In this document: positions 10,827 to 23,025 of the stretch, piece by piece
Position numbering within the stretch: the stretch's first letter is position 1
Layout: each line of letters opens with the position of its first letter
Source: Tomocerus qinae
Taxonomy: Eukaryota > Arthropoda > Collembola > Entomobryomorpha > Tomoceridae
Assembly: GCA_020055645.1 (NCBI GenBank)
Contig: CM034546.1
Location: 56,482,001-56,546,000, forward strand
Length of the DNA: 64,000 bases
Direction of reading: 5' to 3'
Program-made: the position numbers and the translations under genes
The notes under the pieces: generated by a model
Told to the model about the DNA's origin: nothing
The model's input: only the letters and a program-made list of their open reading frames with translations
Database searches by the model: none

Positions 10827-10893
10827 ATTTTGTAAGAATTATAATTGTGCGTGAACGGATACAAACCAATACACTGGTGTAGTAAGAGTTCAG

Positions 10894-12916
10894 AAAAGTA
10901 GTAAGGCTAGTAATCACGGACGCTGCACTTCATCAATATATTGCTCGCACTGAATGTGCGCTTAAGAGCAATCAAATGGCTCTCGGTATTTTCCTAGATA
11001 TCGAAGGAGCCTTCAGTCATGCCACTTTCAAAACGATTCATTCGGCTCTTGAAAGAGAGAAAATAAATGCAGCCAGCATTCGTTGGATAGAACGAATGTT
11101 AAGGGATCGCATTGTTAATGTCACTGTTGGAAGTGCTATTCAAAGCATAAAAGTTGAACGAGGGTGCCCTCAAGGGGGGGTGCTGTCGCCATTATTATGG
11201 AACCTAGTCATTCACGAGCTACTGGAGAAACTCTCCAACGTCAGTTCTATCTACAGACAAGCATATGCAGATGATCTTGGCCTTCTTCAGGTTGGCATAG
11301 ATGAAGCTACAATAAGAGCTCTGGGGCAAAGAGCCCTCAGTATCATCGAAAATTGGTGCAGTCAGCGGGATCTTTCTATCCACCCTGACAAAATAGAAAT
11401 TATAATATTTCATACACGGCATAAAAAACCCAACATGAAACCTCTTAGATTAAGGGGTAAAGAAATTGCATTTGTCAAAAATGTTCGGTACCTGGGTGTC
11501 CATTTGGATAATGGACTGACTTGGAATACACACTGTAATGTTAAAAGCGCTAAGGCAAAAGCAGCTCTTATGCAATGCAAAAGAGCTGTCGGCCAAACAT
11601 GGGGCCTTTCCCCAAAAATCACATTGTGGCTTTACACAGCAGTAGTTAGACCAGCTTTATCATATGCAGCTTGTTCGTGGCTAACAGCTGTTCACAACAA
11701 ATCCAGAATGACAGCTTTGGCTAGTGTTCAACGACTAGCCTGTCTTATGACTACTAGTGCTATGCATAGTTCACCCTCTGCTGCATTAGAATGCATAGTA
11801 GGTATTGAGCCTATAGAAATATTTCTGACTAAAACTGCTATTACAACAGCGCATCGACTGCGCTGTACTAGAAAATGGCTTCCCTGGCACGGGAGAGGGA
11901 GCCTTAAAAGATTAACTCACGTTGATCTAATTACAAATATTATGAAACAATTGCCTGAATTAGAATTCCCTATGGATTCAATTCCCTCAACTGCCCTCAT
12001 GGGTAAGAATTTTACTGTTTTGGACACAGAAAAACCTGTCATCCTTCAACCTTCAAACCAAAGACTGGTCTGTTACACAGACGGGTCAAAAATTGATAAC
12101 GTAGCTGGTTGTGCTGCAATTATTGGTAGCACTGATAGTCACATCGTCATCCAACAATGTTTAGGAGAATATTCCACTGTTTTCCAAGCGGAACTGGTAG
12201 CCATTTTAATGGCCGTCCTAAGAATTACTGATCTGAACTGGAGGGATGAAGTACTCATCTACAGTGATTCTCTCAGTTCTCTAAAAGCTCTTGAGGCTTA
12301 CTACACAGACTCGGCCTTGATTCTTGAATGCTTCAAAGCATTACATAAACTTTCCGAAAATGCATCCGTTACCCTACAATGGGTTCCCAGTCATACTGGG
12401 ATTATAGGAAACGAAGAGGCTGACTCACTAGCCAAAGAATCCACAAAAATGACAGTTTTTGGTCCTGAACCAATACTGCCTTTTTCTGCACAATGTGCAA
12501 AAACTCTCATCTCCAAATATTTCTACAAATTGAATATTCAAAATTGGAAAAAGCGAACAGATTGTAAAACTACAAAATTATTTCTGCCTACTACTTCACA
12601 CTCCAAAAGCAAACATTTCACAAGTTTGAGTAGAAGAACGCTCAGGGTCTTCACTCATTTAATTACTGGTTTCTCCTCCTTGGCCAAGCATCAGAATCTA
12701 TTGGGGAATCATTCGTCTCCGCTATGCCCATTGTGTGCACTAAGCGTCGAGACGTCGGTCCACCATGTGGCTGAATGCCCAGCTTTGAGCGAGTTGAGAT
12801 TCAAGCACCTGAGTAAGTTTCTCGTTCACGTGGATGAGTTACCGGGGTTGCCCTTGTCGTCTCTGCTTTCATTTTGTATGTCTGCAGGACGAGTGAGTGG
12901 CTTCTCCGAACAGTAA
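10894..12916 (+). mobile_element. 5'-truncated non-LTR retrotransposon (LINE-1) with RT and RNase H
   Basis: The frame is open from about 10894, after an in-frame stop; the first ATG is at 10976, and it runs to 12916. It begins inside the reverse transcriptase: GIFLDIEGAF, then GCPQGGVLSPLLW, then the catalytic YADD at residues 97-100 counted from that ATG. A complete RNase H domain follows, with TDGS about 367-370, a Glu near 404, SDSLSSL about 428 and the VPSHTGIIGNEEAD block about 468-482. A cysteine-histidine motif CPLC...HH...C lies near the C-terminus (about 582-600). The domain order resembles the I/Jockey group of LINEs. Endonuclease and ORF1 are missing, so the copy cannot move by itself. 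The remaining frame is uninterrupted, suggesting a fairly recent insertion. Confidence 0.85.
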
Positions 12917-13152
12917 AGCTGTTCAGGGAGCAACTGCAAGTAAGTCCTCGCGGCTTGAGCGGTAGTGTGTCTTTGCTAATCAATAGTATTGAACATACTC
13001 TCCCACTAACACACACACAAGGCTAGTAATAATAAGGAATAGCATTACTACTATTCTGCCATCTTACGTGGCCGCTGTATTGCCTTTAAATCGTCCGCAC
13101 ACTTATGGTTTCTAGGCCAATTACACCGGCATTCAATTGGGTTCATCACTAA

Positions 13153-13192
13153 TATAATGTACCGGTCACAGGACCCAAGTCCTGTTATAAAT
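13153..13192. repeat. Flank repeat of LINE-1, right copy
   Basis: Contains ACAGGACCCAAGTCCTGT and then GCTAGTG, the counterpart of the block at 10788. The roughly 240 bp between the LINE stop codon and this block is presumably LINE 3' UTR. It includes AAGGCTAGTAAT, which also occurs just inside the left end (about 10905). Confidence 0.5.
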
Positions 13193-14212
13193 AATGCTAG
13201 TGTGTATTCCGGGGCAACATTGTACGATGGGTAGAATGTATTTCAGATACATAGATTTTTATGTTAATTCCAATTGACCTTTTCATGCTTTCTCATTAGG
13301 TGGGCCAGGGCCAGAGGTACAGATTTTACGTTACATTGATAGAGTCAAAAAATATTCCAAAACTTCGCCTTAGTACGGCCTAGGGTCAACCTTTTGTTTA
13401 GAAAGAGAATTTGGCTATTGGCAAATTACTCCGGTTACCCACCACATTTTTAACTCGGATACTTTTAATCACCATTATACATACTGCCATCACTGGACAA
13501 TTGACCATTTTAAGGCCGAGTTAGCCTTGGCCTTAATTAGCAATGTAGCGTCAAGCGATTAATTAGAAAATTGAGTGTTTTTTTATTGTAATTTTAGCTC
13601 ATCACCTGAGAAAGCGAGCTTATAGAACCGCACAGTCTGTCCGTAAGTCCGTCCTTCTGTCCCACGATAACTTTCGAATGCAAAGACGGATATTTACCAA
13701 AATTTGCAAAAACAATGCCTATGGACCACTGACGATCCATATTGATTTTGGGGCAAATAGGTCCATTGGGTGCTGAGATACCGCGCTATCACTTTGTTTC
13801 ATTTTAATAATCAAAGTAGAAAATGGGTATTAAAAAGTTCAATTGCGTTTTCTAAAAATTGTTTGCGGAATATATTTCACTCCGCTTCTATCAAATTTAA
13901 GATTTATTTTGATAGTCAAATATAACTTATTTTACTTATTTTAAAACTTTTTGATTTTTATAGTCAAAAATGATCAATATTGATCTACCTAATTTGAATT
14001 ACTGTAGATTTTAGTATAGTAATCATATTCAAAATAGACATATTTCTAATATTCTACCAAAAATGTGCACATGGTCGCCTTTACTCAGCTTCTGTTACGG
14101 CTTGCTGTAGGTTTTGTTCTCTACTCCTGTACTCGAAAAAGAGTAAAATTTGTACGTGAGTAGCGTCCACTCCTTTTTGGCAACAGTCCATACTCATCCA
14201 AGTGGGGAAGGG
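13193..14212. other. Intergenic, probable old repeat debris
   Basis: No gene is supported. Around 13630-13690 lies a CTGTCCGT-rich stretch leading into CCCACGATAACTTTCGAATG, of a kind often seen in arthropod interspersed repeats, but no element boundaries could be fixed. Confidence 0.35.
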
Positions 14213-14216
14213 GGCA

Positions 14217-14352
14217 GGGCCGCAGCCAGAAAAAAGTTTCGGGAGGGGCACCAAGAGAAAAAAATTTAACGATTTTTTGCGATTTTAAACGAAAATTTCT
14301 TTATTTTTCTCGATTTCTGGGAAGGGGACGTGCCCCCCCTCGCTGCGGCCTT
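14217..14352. mobile_element. Short MITE-like inverted repeat, GC-rich ends
   Basis: GGGCCGCAGC at the left is mirrored by GCTGCGGCCTT at the right. Inner GGGAGGGGCAC and GTGCCCCCCC also pair. The A/T-rich centre lacks coding capacity. The GC-rich ends contrast with the AT-rich surroundings. No target duplication was identified. Confidence 0.45.
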
Positions 14353-14956
14353 GGGAGGGAGTGCAGCGCCCCTCTCAAAGTAACGTTACCTTATTCTCCT
14401 AAGTTAAAAATGTGACCGTTACCGATCGCCAATATGCTATTTTAATACAACCATATTGATTGAGGCACCGAAAATCTCTTGCAACTTGCATGGTTACTGT
14501 GGAAATCGGCCCTCGCCCCGCCCCCAATGTAGGAGGAGCTTACGTGTTCTCAGCCAATAGAATGTCACGATCCATTCGGGGGCGTGGCTAATTGGCGGAG
14601 CTAAAGTGTGGAAATTAGCCAGTGGGCCTGTTACACTGGAAATTAAAATTTTTTCGATGCCTATTGACCCTAGGTAGTAGTAAGATGAAATTTTAGAATA
14701 TTTTTTGACTATTGGAGTAACTCATTGAGTATACTATTATACCATTAATGTTAATCTTATATTTTCTACATTGTGATGGTCGACATTATATTCAGGATTC
14801 CAAAAATGTGCCACACAAGAAAATCGGGTAAGAACTTTAGACAGAATTCCAAGAGTTGTAAAGCAATTTTTACATGTATTTTGATGATCATCAGATATTT
14901 CCAAATCTGAGGTACCGGGAGCTTAAAGTCCTGGTGCATACAAACGTAAATGATCC

Positions 14957-15350
14957 CTTGACAATCATATTCCTCATTAACTTTTTTTGGGAAAGTGCTA
15001 AAGGATCCGAGATTACTGATCCAACACCCGTAAAGTAAATTTTTCAATAAAGATTCATCGGAACTTATTCTAGAGGTTATATTTTGAAAATTTCACAATT
15101 TTGCCTTTGATTGGAAGATACACCACAAAATGCAAATATAGGATTATGTATGTATCAATTTTAAGTTTCAAAAGATGATATCTTCAAGCCAGAGACAAAA
15201 ATGTGAAGTTTTCAAAGTATATATAACCTCTAGAATAAGTTTTGAAGATTCTTTTTTACATTTACTACATGGGTGTAGGAGTAGGGTAGGACCAGTAATC
15301 TCAGGTCCTTTAGGACTTTCCCAAAAAAAGTACGAATTTACCCTTTATGA
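14957..15350. repeat. Large imperfect hairpin
   Basis: The left arm (about 14957-15112) and the right arm (about 15195-15350) are inverted copies. Shared blocks include TTTTTTTGGGAAAGT, GAGATTACTG, CTTATTCTAGAGGTTATAT and TTTTGAAAA. The arms differ by small indels around a loop of about 85 bp. It is probably a foldback element or an inverted duplication. Short open frames over it are not credible genes. Confidence 0.65.
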
Positions 15351-15880
15351 TAATTTTTGCCGGTTACCTAGCAGTGTCCCTATTTGTGGCAAAAACAGTC
15401 TTTTGAAATCTGCACCACTGCCTTAAACGGTGCAAAATTTGCTTTACAGAATCGAAAACTGACTCACTTTTTTGGGAATCTAACTTTTATGAATCCAATT
15501 CAAAATTCAAACATCAATGTAAATGGCCAAATTGAATTTTCCCACACATAAAGTAATAGAAACCTAGAGCGCACTGAAAACTGGAAAATTTTTCATGCAG
15601 AAGGGATGCATTGTTCCTGCACAGCTCAGCTCGGTCAAACTGCACAGTTCAGTGTATACATTGAAGGTTTATGCATGTTTTGACGCAATTTTCTGCGTCT
15701 GCGTATTTCTACGAAGTTCATCTTTTACATTCAAACATTATCACGGAAATTTTTCATTGCGCAACTCCACTTTAAGATTATCTTATGGGTATGATATTTG
15801 TAGTAGTAAGTAAACAACAAAGAAAAAACCAGGAAAGTTGACCTTAGCAGCCATAATGAAAATTTTTTTCAGAATTAGTA

Positions 15881-16164
15881 AGTAATCCACAAAAGAGTTG
15901 GAAAATCAACCACCTCCGATTTTGTTGAAAATTGGTGGAAAAATCACAAATACGATTATAAAGACGATTCTGGAAATAAAATTTCAAAATAAAATTTTTG
16001 GTGACCTGGAGAAATTCGTAGAGTTGGAAAGCGGGCAGAATTTCTTACATTTCTCATCTTTTTATTTTCCAAATTTTTTATGCACGGTTTTTCTTAACCG
16101 ATTTGAATGGTGTTTGTCAGAGTCGGTTATAGATTCGCAAAAAGATTCTCTACAAGATGATATA
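15881..16164. repeat. Dispersed repeat, copy 1 (partner inside foldback at 53426)
   Basis: About 280 bp resemble 53426-53698 in the same orientation. Shared blocks are AGTAATCCACAAAA, ACCACCTCCGATTTTG, GAAAAATCACAAAT and AGATTCTCTACAAGATG. The partner lies in the centre of the foldback element, so this may be a solo internal fragment of the same family or an independent repeat captured by it. The short frame over it is not a convincing gene. Confidence 0.7.
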
Positions 16165-16513
16165 TAAGTGATGAAAGTACTTGCAGCAAATGCATGTTTA
16201 GTCAGCTGCCAGATAAAAATCAGTGATCATCAGAGTATAGGTTAGGAAAATGAAAGGTCTTTAGAAATGATACCAATAACAATATTAAGCTGAAGAAAAC
16301 CTTGCAATCACTTTCAACTTAATTTACACTTCGCCAATTTTTCTTAGATACTCTTTAAGGGTTTGCCTTCAACAAGTCCAATTGTGTTTTGGTGGTATTT
16401 GGTTTTATTAATATTTATTTCATGGCAAAATGTTTTTTACATATTTAACTTACAAATAAATATTTGCATAATACTCAATCAAACACATAGTGCACTTGTT
16501 GTTGTCAAGGTTT

Positions 16514-16772
16514 CGAGTATGCCGTAAATATCACTTGTGTAACTTATTTTTTGCATATTTTTGTCAGCTTACAAACGTCAAGAGAAATTCTGAAAGACAC
16601 ATATCTACAGGTAGCTAAAATTATTTTGTACATTATTATTGCGTTTCAAAGCCTAATGTGTCATTCATTTCGGCTGTGCAAATTAAAAATGCACCGCTTG
16701 TGCTATGCCTATGTACATTTTCGGCATTTACGGCATGCAGCGTCTGATAGTAATTTACAGCATGCCGATTTT
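16514..16772. mobile_element. Degenerate hAT-type MITE (GCCGTAAATGCC family), overlaps IR-B2 end
   Basis: The left end CAAGGTTTCGAGTATGCCGT (from about 16506) and right part CGGCATTTACGGCATGCAG...GCATGCCGATTTTATAC match the two better-preserved copies at 40399-40633 and 55938-56405. No target duplication survives. The right part encodes, on the minus strand, the last residues of IR-B2. Confidence 0.7.
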
Positions 16773-19318
16773 ATACACATTTTTTTACTTTGGATAAAAA
16801 AGTTTTGTTGTTCTTTCACTCTGTTCCATCTTGATGGAATCCGTACAATACAAATAGTAACTGAATCGATTAAATATGATAAAACTTTTGATATTTGAAG
16901 AAATAAAATCTTTGGTTTAACTTTGTTTTTGTGCTCAAATAAAAACTCACAGAAAAACAAAATTACTCCTGCCACGAAAACATAAAATACTACTGCTATG
17001 TTGGAATTCAAGAATGACACAGGTCGGAGTTCTTCCGTATGAAGACAAGATTGACATTGCCTATAACCCTTTGTCTCCCTTTGAAAATACGATTCCCATT
17101 TATGATACATTCCACTTTGGTCGATGTAAAATAATCTATCCTTTAAATATGTCACACCTAATTTGGTTGTGAATTTGTTAGCTCCTAAACTTATTCCCTT
17201 GATAATTCTAAGAATGGTATCCTCGGACTTCCCAAAATACAATTTCCGCTTCGGATGAGAAACTTTTTGAGGATTCCAATGAGAATCGTTAAGAAACCAA
17301 TGAAGATCTCTCTCTTTGTCAATATAGATTGAATTGTTACACTCAGAAATGAATTGTTGTGGACTGACAGATGGATAGTTAGGGTTGATTATATGTCTGT
17401 AGAAAAGGGTGTCGTTTAGTTTTGACAATTGAGATAAATGTTTGGACGAGTTTCTTTGTAATCCAAGTGAGAGTAAGTATTTTAGTTCAATATCCACATC
17501 CTCAACAAACTGTAGCCACTCCACAATCCATTCAGGTTTATGTTTTAAGTTTCTCATAAAAAAAGACCACTTTTGTACAATATTCTTGTCATTTTCCTTT
17601 TCAGACACTTCATCTTTATTATTTGCCATTCCGATACATGTTTTACCATCCCAACTGTCATTAACCGGGATGCTGTGTAAGCATTTTAAAGAGATAGCCA
17701 TAGTATGTAAGCCCTTTTCATCATGTAGGAATGTACCATTCGGAAATTGATATTTATTAATCCCAGTAGAAACTAAATCTTCATGCTCAATTAGATCATA
17801 GATGGATTCAATTCTTTGTACAGGTGGCTCGCTGATTACATCCGTAATTACGATCCCCTTGTATCCATTCGTTATTACGATAAACATCAACAGAAGTGGG
17901 CCGGTCACAAGTTTCAACCAGATTAATTTTTCATATTTTCGGGGCAGCGAATAACTTACCTCCAAAATATATGCATAAACAATTACAGGATAAATGGAGT
18001 ACAATACATTGTATTTAAAGTAGAGTATAATTAATACAAAACAAACAACTGAGAGCGATGTAGCAACTAAACAAATCCACGTCACCAAGTCAAAAGGACG
18101 TGTCAATGCCCCAAAATCTTGATAGACTTGACTTAAAAGACTACATGAAATGAAATTATAACCTTCGTCTGATGTTGGAATAAAGAAATATAGTCTATCT
18201 GTATTCTTTAGCCTAAAACTATCTTCAAACTGGGAAGGTGGTGATTTTATTTGTTTTTTGTAAGAATCAATATCATACTGATTATCATCGAGTTGCAATA
18301 GCACTGATGTCATTGGGAAGCAAAGTGTATTGGTTTTTAAAGTTGCATTTGGCATGTTCATTAATAAAAGGTATCCCAGGGCAATTGTCATTGATTGTTT
18401 AGACATTTTTGCAGCTTGCCCCATTGGCAGTTTACATATTCGTTTATTTAATTTCAAAGATTTGCTGTTAACACGAATTAGTACTGAAAGTCCTGTTTTC
18501 ATTATGAGGTATTTACTCCTTATATTATGCAGGGGACCCTTTGAGATTGTGGATACAGTCTTCGTTCCCTTGTATACCGAATTTTTTAGACAACTTCCAA
18601 TTCTTACCAAAAACTCACGAGGAAAATAACAGAGATTGTCATTTTCTATTGAGTGTAAAAAGAATCTTTTCAAGTGACCATCTAAAGGAAAATGCTTGTA
18701 TAAAATAGTGTGCCATTTCAATTCTAACGACATGATTTTCGAATCACTTTGGGGTAAGAAAATGTGTACCCTAGCATAATCTTCTGAGTTGTAGAAACTC
18801 TTTTCCGGGTAACCTACATCTAATTCACTGGGATGTGGAGACGGTGAGATAAGATTTCTGGTAATGTAGAGTGTGAAATATAACTGTTCGTCTACATCTT
18901 TTAAATTGATGACAATGTGTGACAGACAATTAAACCGAGATATGAAATACGGAGGAGCGAACACTTTCTTCTTCATGAATGGACTTTTATCATTGCAGTA
19001 ACTTTTATTTCTACATGTCACAAGTCTGTCTGAAAAATTTTGTTGGAGTAGATCAAATCTTGTCACTGCGTGAGGAATCCTAATCTTTGTCAGGTCATCA
19101 AGATATGTAGTTGAAGATTGTTCCTTCTCATTCAATTCAGGTTTTTCTTCCTCCAATGCAATAAAAATTATATTTATGTAGCAATCATGTTCCACATCGA
19201 CGAGTTGTTGTAATTTCGAATTGTAATCAGTTGTAATTGCATTCACAAACACTTTGGTTATTAGCAGTATGGTACAAAGCAGCACAATTAGTAGAAGGGA
19301 CATTTTCTTGTATATCAT
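16709..19318 (-). CDS. Ionotropic receptor-like protein, IR-B2
   Basis: An intronless frame of 869 residues if started at the ATG whose complement is at 19316-19318. A second ATG (19303) begins MSLLLIVLLCTILLITK, and either gives a signal peptide. Extracellular region with several cysteines, TM1 about 409-430, pore-like YAYILEVSYSLP about 446-458, TM2 about 464-485 (WLKLVTGPLLLMFIVITN), a second lobe from YKGIVITD, and a last TM about 769-792 after a CQSC motif and NSN. It is clearly paralogous to IR-B1. The final twenty or so residues, including CRKCRKC, are read out of the MITE at 16514-16772, so the tail is unlike the paralogue's. Likely a chemosensory channel subunit. Confidence 0.75.
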   Translation of the reverse strand: MIYKKMSLLLIVLLCTILLITKVFVNAITTDYNSKLQQLVDVEHDCYINIIFIALEEEKPELNEKEQSSTTYLDDLTKIRIPHAVTRFDLLQQNFSDRLVTCRNKSYCNDKSPFMKKKVFAPPYFISRFNCLSHIVINLKDVDEQLYFTLYITRNLISPSPHPSELDVGYPEKSFYNSEDYARVHIFLPQSDSKIMSLELKWHTILYKHFPLDGHLKRFFLHSIENDNLCYFPREFLVRIGSCLKNSVYKGTKTVSTISKGPLHNIRSKYLIMKTGLSVLIRVNSKSLKLNKRICKLPMGQAAKMSKQSMTIALGYLLLMNMPNATLKTNTLCFPMTSVLLQLDDNQYDIDSYKKQIKSPPSQFEDSFRLKNTDRLYFFIPTSDEGYNFISCSLLSQVYQDFGALTRPFDLVTWICLVATSLSVVCFVLIILYFKYNVLYSIYPVIVYAYILEVSYSLPRKYEKLIWLKLVTGPLLLMFIVITNGYKGIVITDVISEPPVQRIESIYDLIEHEDLVSTGINKYQFPNGTFLHDEKGLHTMAISLKCLHSIPVNDSWDGKTCIGMANNKDEVSEKENDKNIVQKWSFFMRNLKHKPEWIVEWLQFVEDVDIELKYLLSLGLQRNSSKHLSQLSKLNDTLFYRHIINPNYPSVSPQQFISECNNSIYIDKERDLHWFLNDSHWNPQKVSHPKRKLYFGKSEDTILRIIKGISLGANKFTTKLGVTYLKDRLFYIDQSGMYHKWESYFQRETKGYRQCQSCLHTEELRPVSFLNSNIAVVFYVFVAGVILFFCEFLFEHKNKVKPKILFLQISKVLSYLIDSVTICIVRIPSRWNRVKEQQNFFIQSKKMCIKSACCKLLSDAACRKCRKCT

Positions 19319-19560
19319 AATCCGAAATGGTATTCTGTGATAATTTTTATATTTAACTATTTTCAGCAATTGCTAAACTGATCACTCAGTACAATACAAT
19401 TAACGTAACCATAATGTATTTAGTTCAAGGTTGTTTTTACTAAACATGAAACCAGTAACCAAATAGAATTTTTTTTTACTTTCGCAATATTGAAAAATTC
19501 TGACGTTGATCTCTTCTAACGTATGATTCGTTAAATCTTCAAGTCAAGATGTACAATTAC

Positions 19561-20448
19561 GGGACCACCCCAAATTGTCAACACCGAATTGTCAAAACAA
19601 TTTTGACCCCTTTGGTCGTCAACACCTTTTTGTCAACCCGTTTAGACTTTTTGTCAACACAAGTTTGGCATCTCTTTTTCATGATTCATATATTTCAATT
19701 CATTTTCTGGTTGGAGTTGGAGCACCAATTTGCTGGTACACTATTAAAATAATCATTTTTTGAAAAAAAGTTTTCTCGAAATAGGGCATGTATGAGCAGC
19801 TGGAAAAAAATGCAAATGAAAGTCCAATATCTATCATAATCATAATATAATATACATGTAAAAGAGTACGAATTTTAACACTGGTCAAAACTTGGACAAT
19901 TAATTTTCTTACTTCGACATATTATGTTAAAAATTTAAAATTAACAGAATCATTCTCAAACATCGCTAATAATTTATTAAAAGCATTTCTGAGTTTAATA
20001 AAATTTTAAAAAATGACCTTTAAAATTGCTACCAGTTGCAGTTGATCGTTCTGTGTAGTGATGGGAAAATTCTTTAATGTACTTCAGAAAGAACAACATA
20101 ACAGCGAAAATTGGCTACGATTGTTGAGCGAAATAAGTTTCCTAACAAGAAATGTCCACATGTTGTCCTGTATACCAAACGTTTAAAGTTATATATCCAA
20201 GGTTTTTACCTTTTACAGTTTGTACCTTAATTTTTACTCGTACATTTCATTCATTGATTTTCATATTACATTAATTATGTGACTGATTTTCTAACGTTAC
20301 CATTTATTTTAATTTATTGCATTGAATAAAATTGCTGTTGACAAAATAGGACAAAATGACTTTGGTTATGTTCACAAAAAGAAACTTGGTGTTGACAAAA
20401 AAAAATTCGTGTGTTGACAAAAAAGGGTTGACAATTCGGGGGTGAATC
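19561..20448. mobile_element. 888-bp non-autonomous DNA element with 8-bp target duplication
   Basis: The ends are GGGACCACCCCAAATTGTC and, inverted, GATTCACCCCCGAATTGTC. ACAATTAC is duplicated exactly at 19553-19560 and 20449-20456. Both ends carry several subterminal copies of TTGTCAAC (GTTGACAAAAA on the right). No transposase frame exists. The 8-bp duplication would suit hAT, P or Merlin types, but the terminal bases do not fit the usual hAT CANNG, so the superfamily is left open. Confidence 0.8.
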
Positions 20449-20456
20449 ACAATTAC

Positions 20457-23025
20457 ATGTTGTATGTAAAGTGCACATATCAAGGTAACAATAATGTGAT
20501 ACGTGGAATGGTATTTCGTAGAATGTAAATACTTTTTCCACCATAAAAAGAATTCCCATTTTTTAAAACTGAAATGTTTAAAAGTGTAGATCATTTATTT
20601 ACCATTTCTGTTTTACTAGCTACATCTTGATTGCAACAGTTGTTCAGATCTATAAGATACTTTTGAATTTAATGGTAAACGTATTTCAATCTTTCAGGTA
20701 TTTGGGGTGTATACAGTTATTTTCTTCTAGTTCATAAATGCTTTTAAATTTTGAACGTTTTATTTGCACAATAAAAGGTATTGCAATTTGCAATTTTTTA
20801 AATTGAAATTATTTGAAACTTTTGTCATTTAGCCCCAACTTTTTATTTTATCTGTTTTTACTAACCAAATATAATGTTGAACTAAATTCAACGTTTTAAA
20901 CTGATATTAATACTGGACTTTACAAGCAATACTTTATGTGGCTGCAATTAAATTGCAAATACAGTTATTTAGCATCGCGGCTCAGTCATTTATTGTTTTT
21001 TATCGACGAAGTTAATTTCTACCAGCCAACGACGAAGGGGAAACTGGATTGATGCATTATTAAAAGGTTTCTGTCTGATTGAATGTCAAATAGGTTGTAT
21101 CGATTACTCAGAATTAATAAAGTGGACATGGATGTCTCGCACTTAAACATTTGCTATACCAGCAATGAAGGACATTAATATGCTTGGATTCTTGAGAGTA
21201 ATACAAAACAAGCTGTTCACTATTCGTTCTGGTTTTATTGTCATTGCTTGTATTGGAAATATGATTTGTATACCTATTTTAAGCTAATAAATTGTAATGA
21301 TTGTAATATAACTTAATCAATTATAGCTTAGCAAAAAAATTCTGTGCATGCTATTTATAATGTAAAAATTGGATTGGTAATTAATTCAAAAAATAATTTT
21401 ATTACGAGCATTTTGTGTCAATTCTTTTTTATATGGCCCATCTAAGTCAAGATATTTACCTTTTCTCACATAGAGCTTTGTGACTTAGTACTATTTGTAA
21501 TAATATTATTACCCATAAGGTTTTACAGGCATTGTATTAAAACAAGAACCGAGGAATGAGAAAGCGGATACTAGACTTATAAATTATTGAATATTGTAAG
21601 CTTTTGTCGCTAAGTAGTTCAATGTCAAAGTAAGTTTGTACTGAAAATCAATTTTAGTCGATAGATATGATTTGATATGTAATATATACGATATGTATAA
21701 CTATGTAAGTGGGTTGAATATAATTACAACATTGTTAGAATTATAATCTTATCACATAATGCAACCAAAGTCATTCTGGTTGAATTCGAAATTTGTAAAG
21801 AATTTCCTAAATAATTATTGAGTATTAACTATACACTATAGAAACATTAAAAAAACTACCTAAGTACTAACGAACGAAGATGAGTCATACTGCAACGAAA
21901 TATCAGAGGTAGTTACCGGTATCAAATAACATATTGAAAAACTTTAAACCGAGTGCTATCAGATACTTTTCTTTAGTAACTACTCAAATTAACTAATGAT
22001 AAAATTAAAGATGACTACTCATATTAACGTCTCACTATATAAGTACAGTTAAACCATCTCAACCTGATTTTTGAATACTTATTACTATTTAGACAAAAAA
22101 ATTGGTTTAATTACACAGAATAAGATACCAAACTTAAGAGTTTCAACGGAATAGTTGCATGCTCTTGCTGTACAATCTCCTAGCACAGGAAAATGTATCA
22201 TTGATCCTTTAAACCAGGAAGATGAAAAAGAGCGTGCCTGTTCCTACCGTGAATACTGCAGCATTGGAAAAAATGATCACTTGGGAAGCTCATCACAAGC
22301 TACGCAAAATCTACTATAAAAACTTTGTTATAAAAATTTTGAAGCAAAATTTGTTGCAATTGTTCTATTTTGGTAGTCATCATCAATGTATTTTCAATCT
22401 ATTTTAGAACTTTACACTCCCTCCATTCTGCTTCCAAAGAAACATAAGTATACACGGTCTCCTTGACCCAGGTGAGCTTCTGTTAAGGCTTGCCGATAGT
22501 TTTATCACTTATTGTTGAAGAGAACAAACATTACATTATTACATCCGGTCATAGTTAAATAATACTAAAATGTAATTTAAATCGATGATACAATTATTTA
22601 AAAAGGCATCTTATAATATTACTCTTTTAGGTGTGTTCGATTACTTTCTTTAAGATTTTTTAAGAGAGCATGACTTTTTAGGCATATTTACTATGTGAAA
22701 CCCTTCCCATGATTTCATTTATATCAGTTAATGTATAGTGAGGTAACATAACAATTCGTACAAATAATAATTTGCAAACAATAGCTTAAAATATAATGCA
22801 AAAGTTTAATAAAATCGATGTGAAAGGTATTTAAATTTTATCTGAACGTCTATAGTAGCAATGGATCCACTTTGAAATACATTATCCAAATTGCAGTGTC
22901 AAATATTACCAACACTTAGTGAAAAATTCTTTAAAACTACAACCATAAACCGACAGCCAATAGTATGAACTAGTATATACTCAGTCAAGACAGTAGTAAC
23001 ACAGAAATATTTTAAGTATAGGAAA
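20457..23025. other. Intergenic, nothing recognised
   Basis: About 2.6 kb of AT-rich sequence between the 888-bp element and IR-C. No gene, RNA or repeat boundary is supported. The short frame at 22222 has no recognisable features. Confidence 0.45.

Noticed and set aside
13600..13800. Possible transposon end with CTGTCCGT repeats
   Set aside because: Suggestive of interspersed repeats, but no termini, target duplication or second copy in the window could be shown.
22222..22407. 61-residue open frame upstream of IR-C
   Set aside because: No motif, no paralogue in the window and composition like the surrounding AT-rich DNA.
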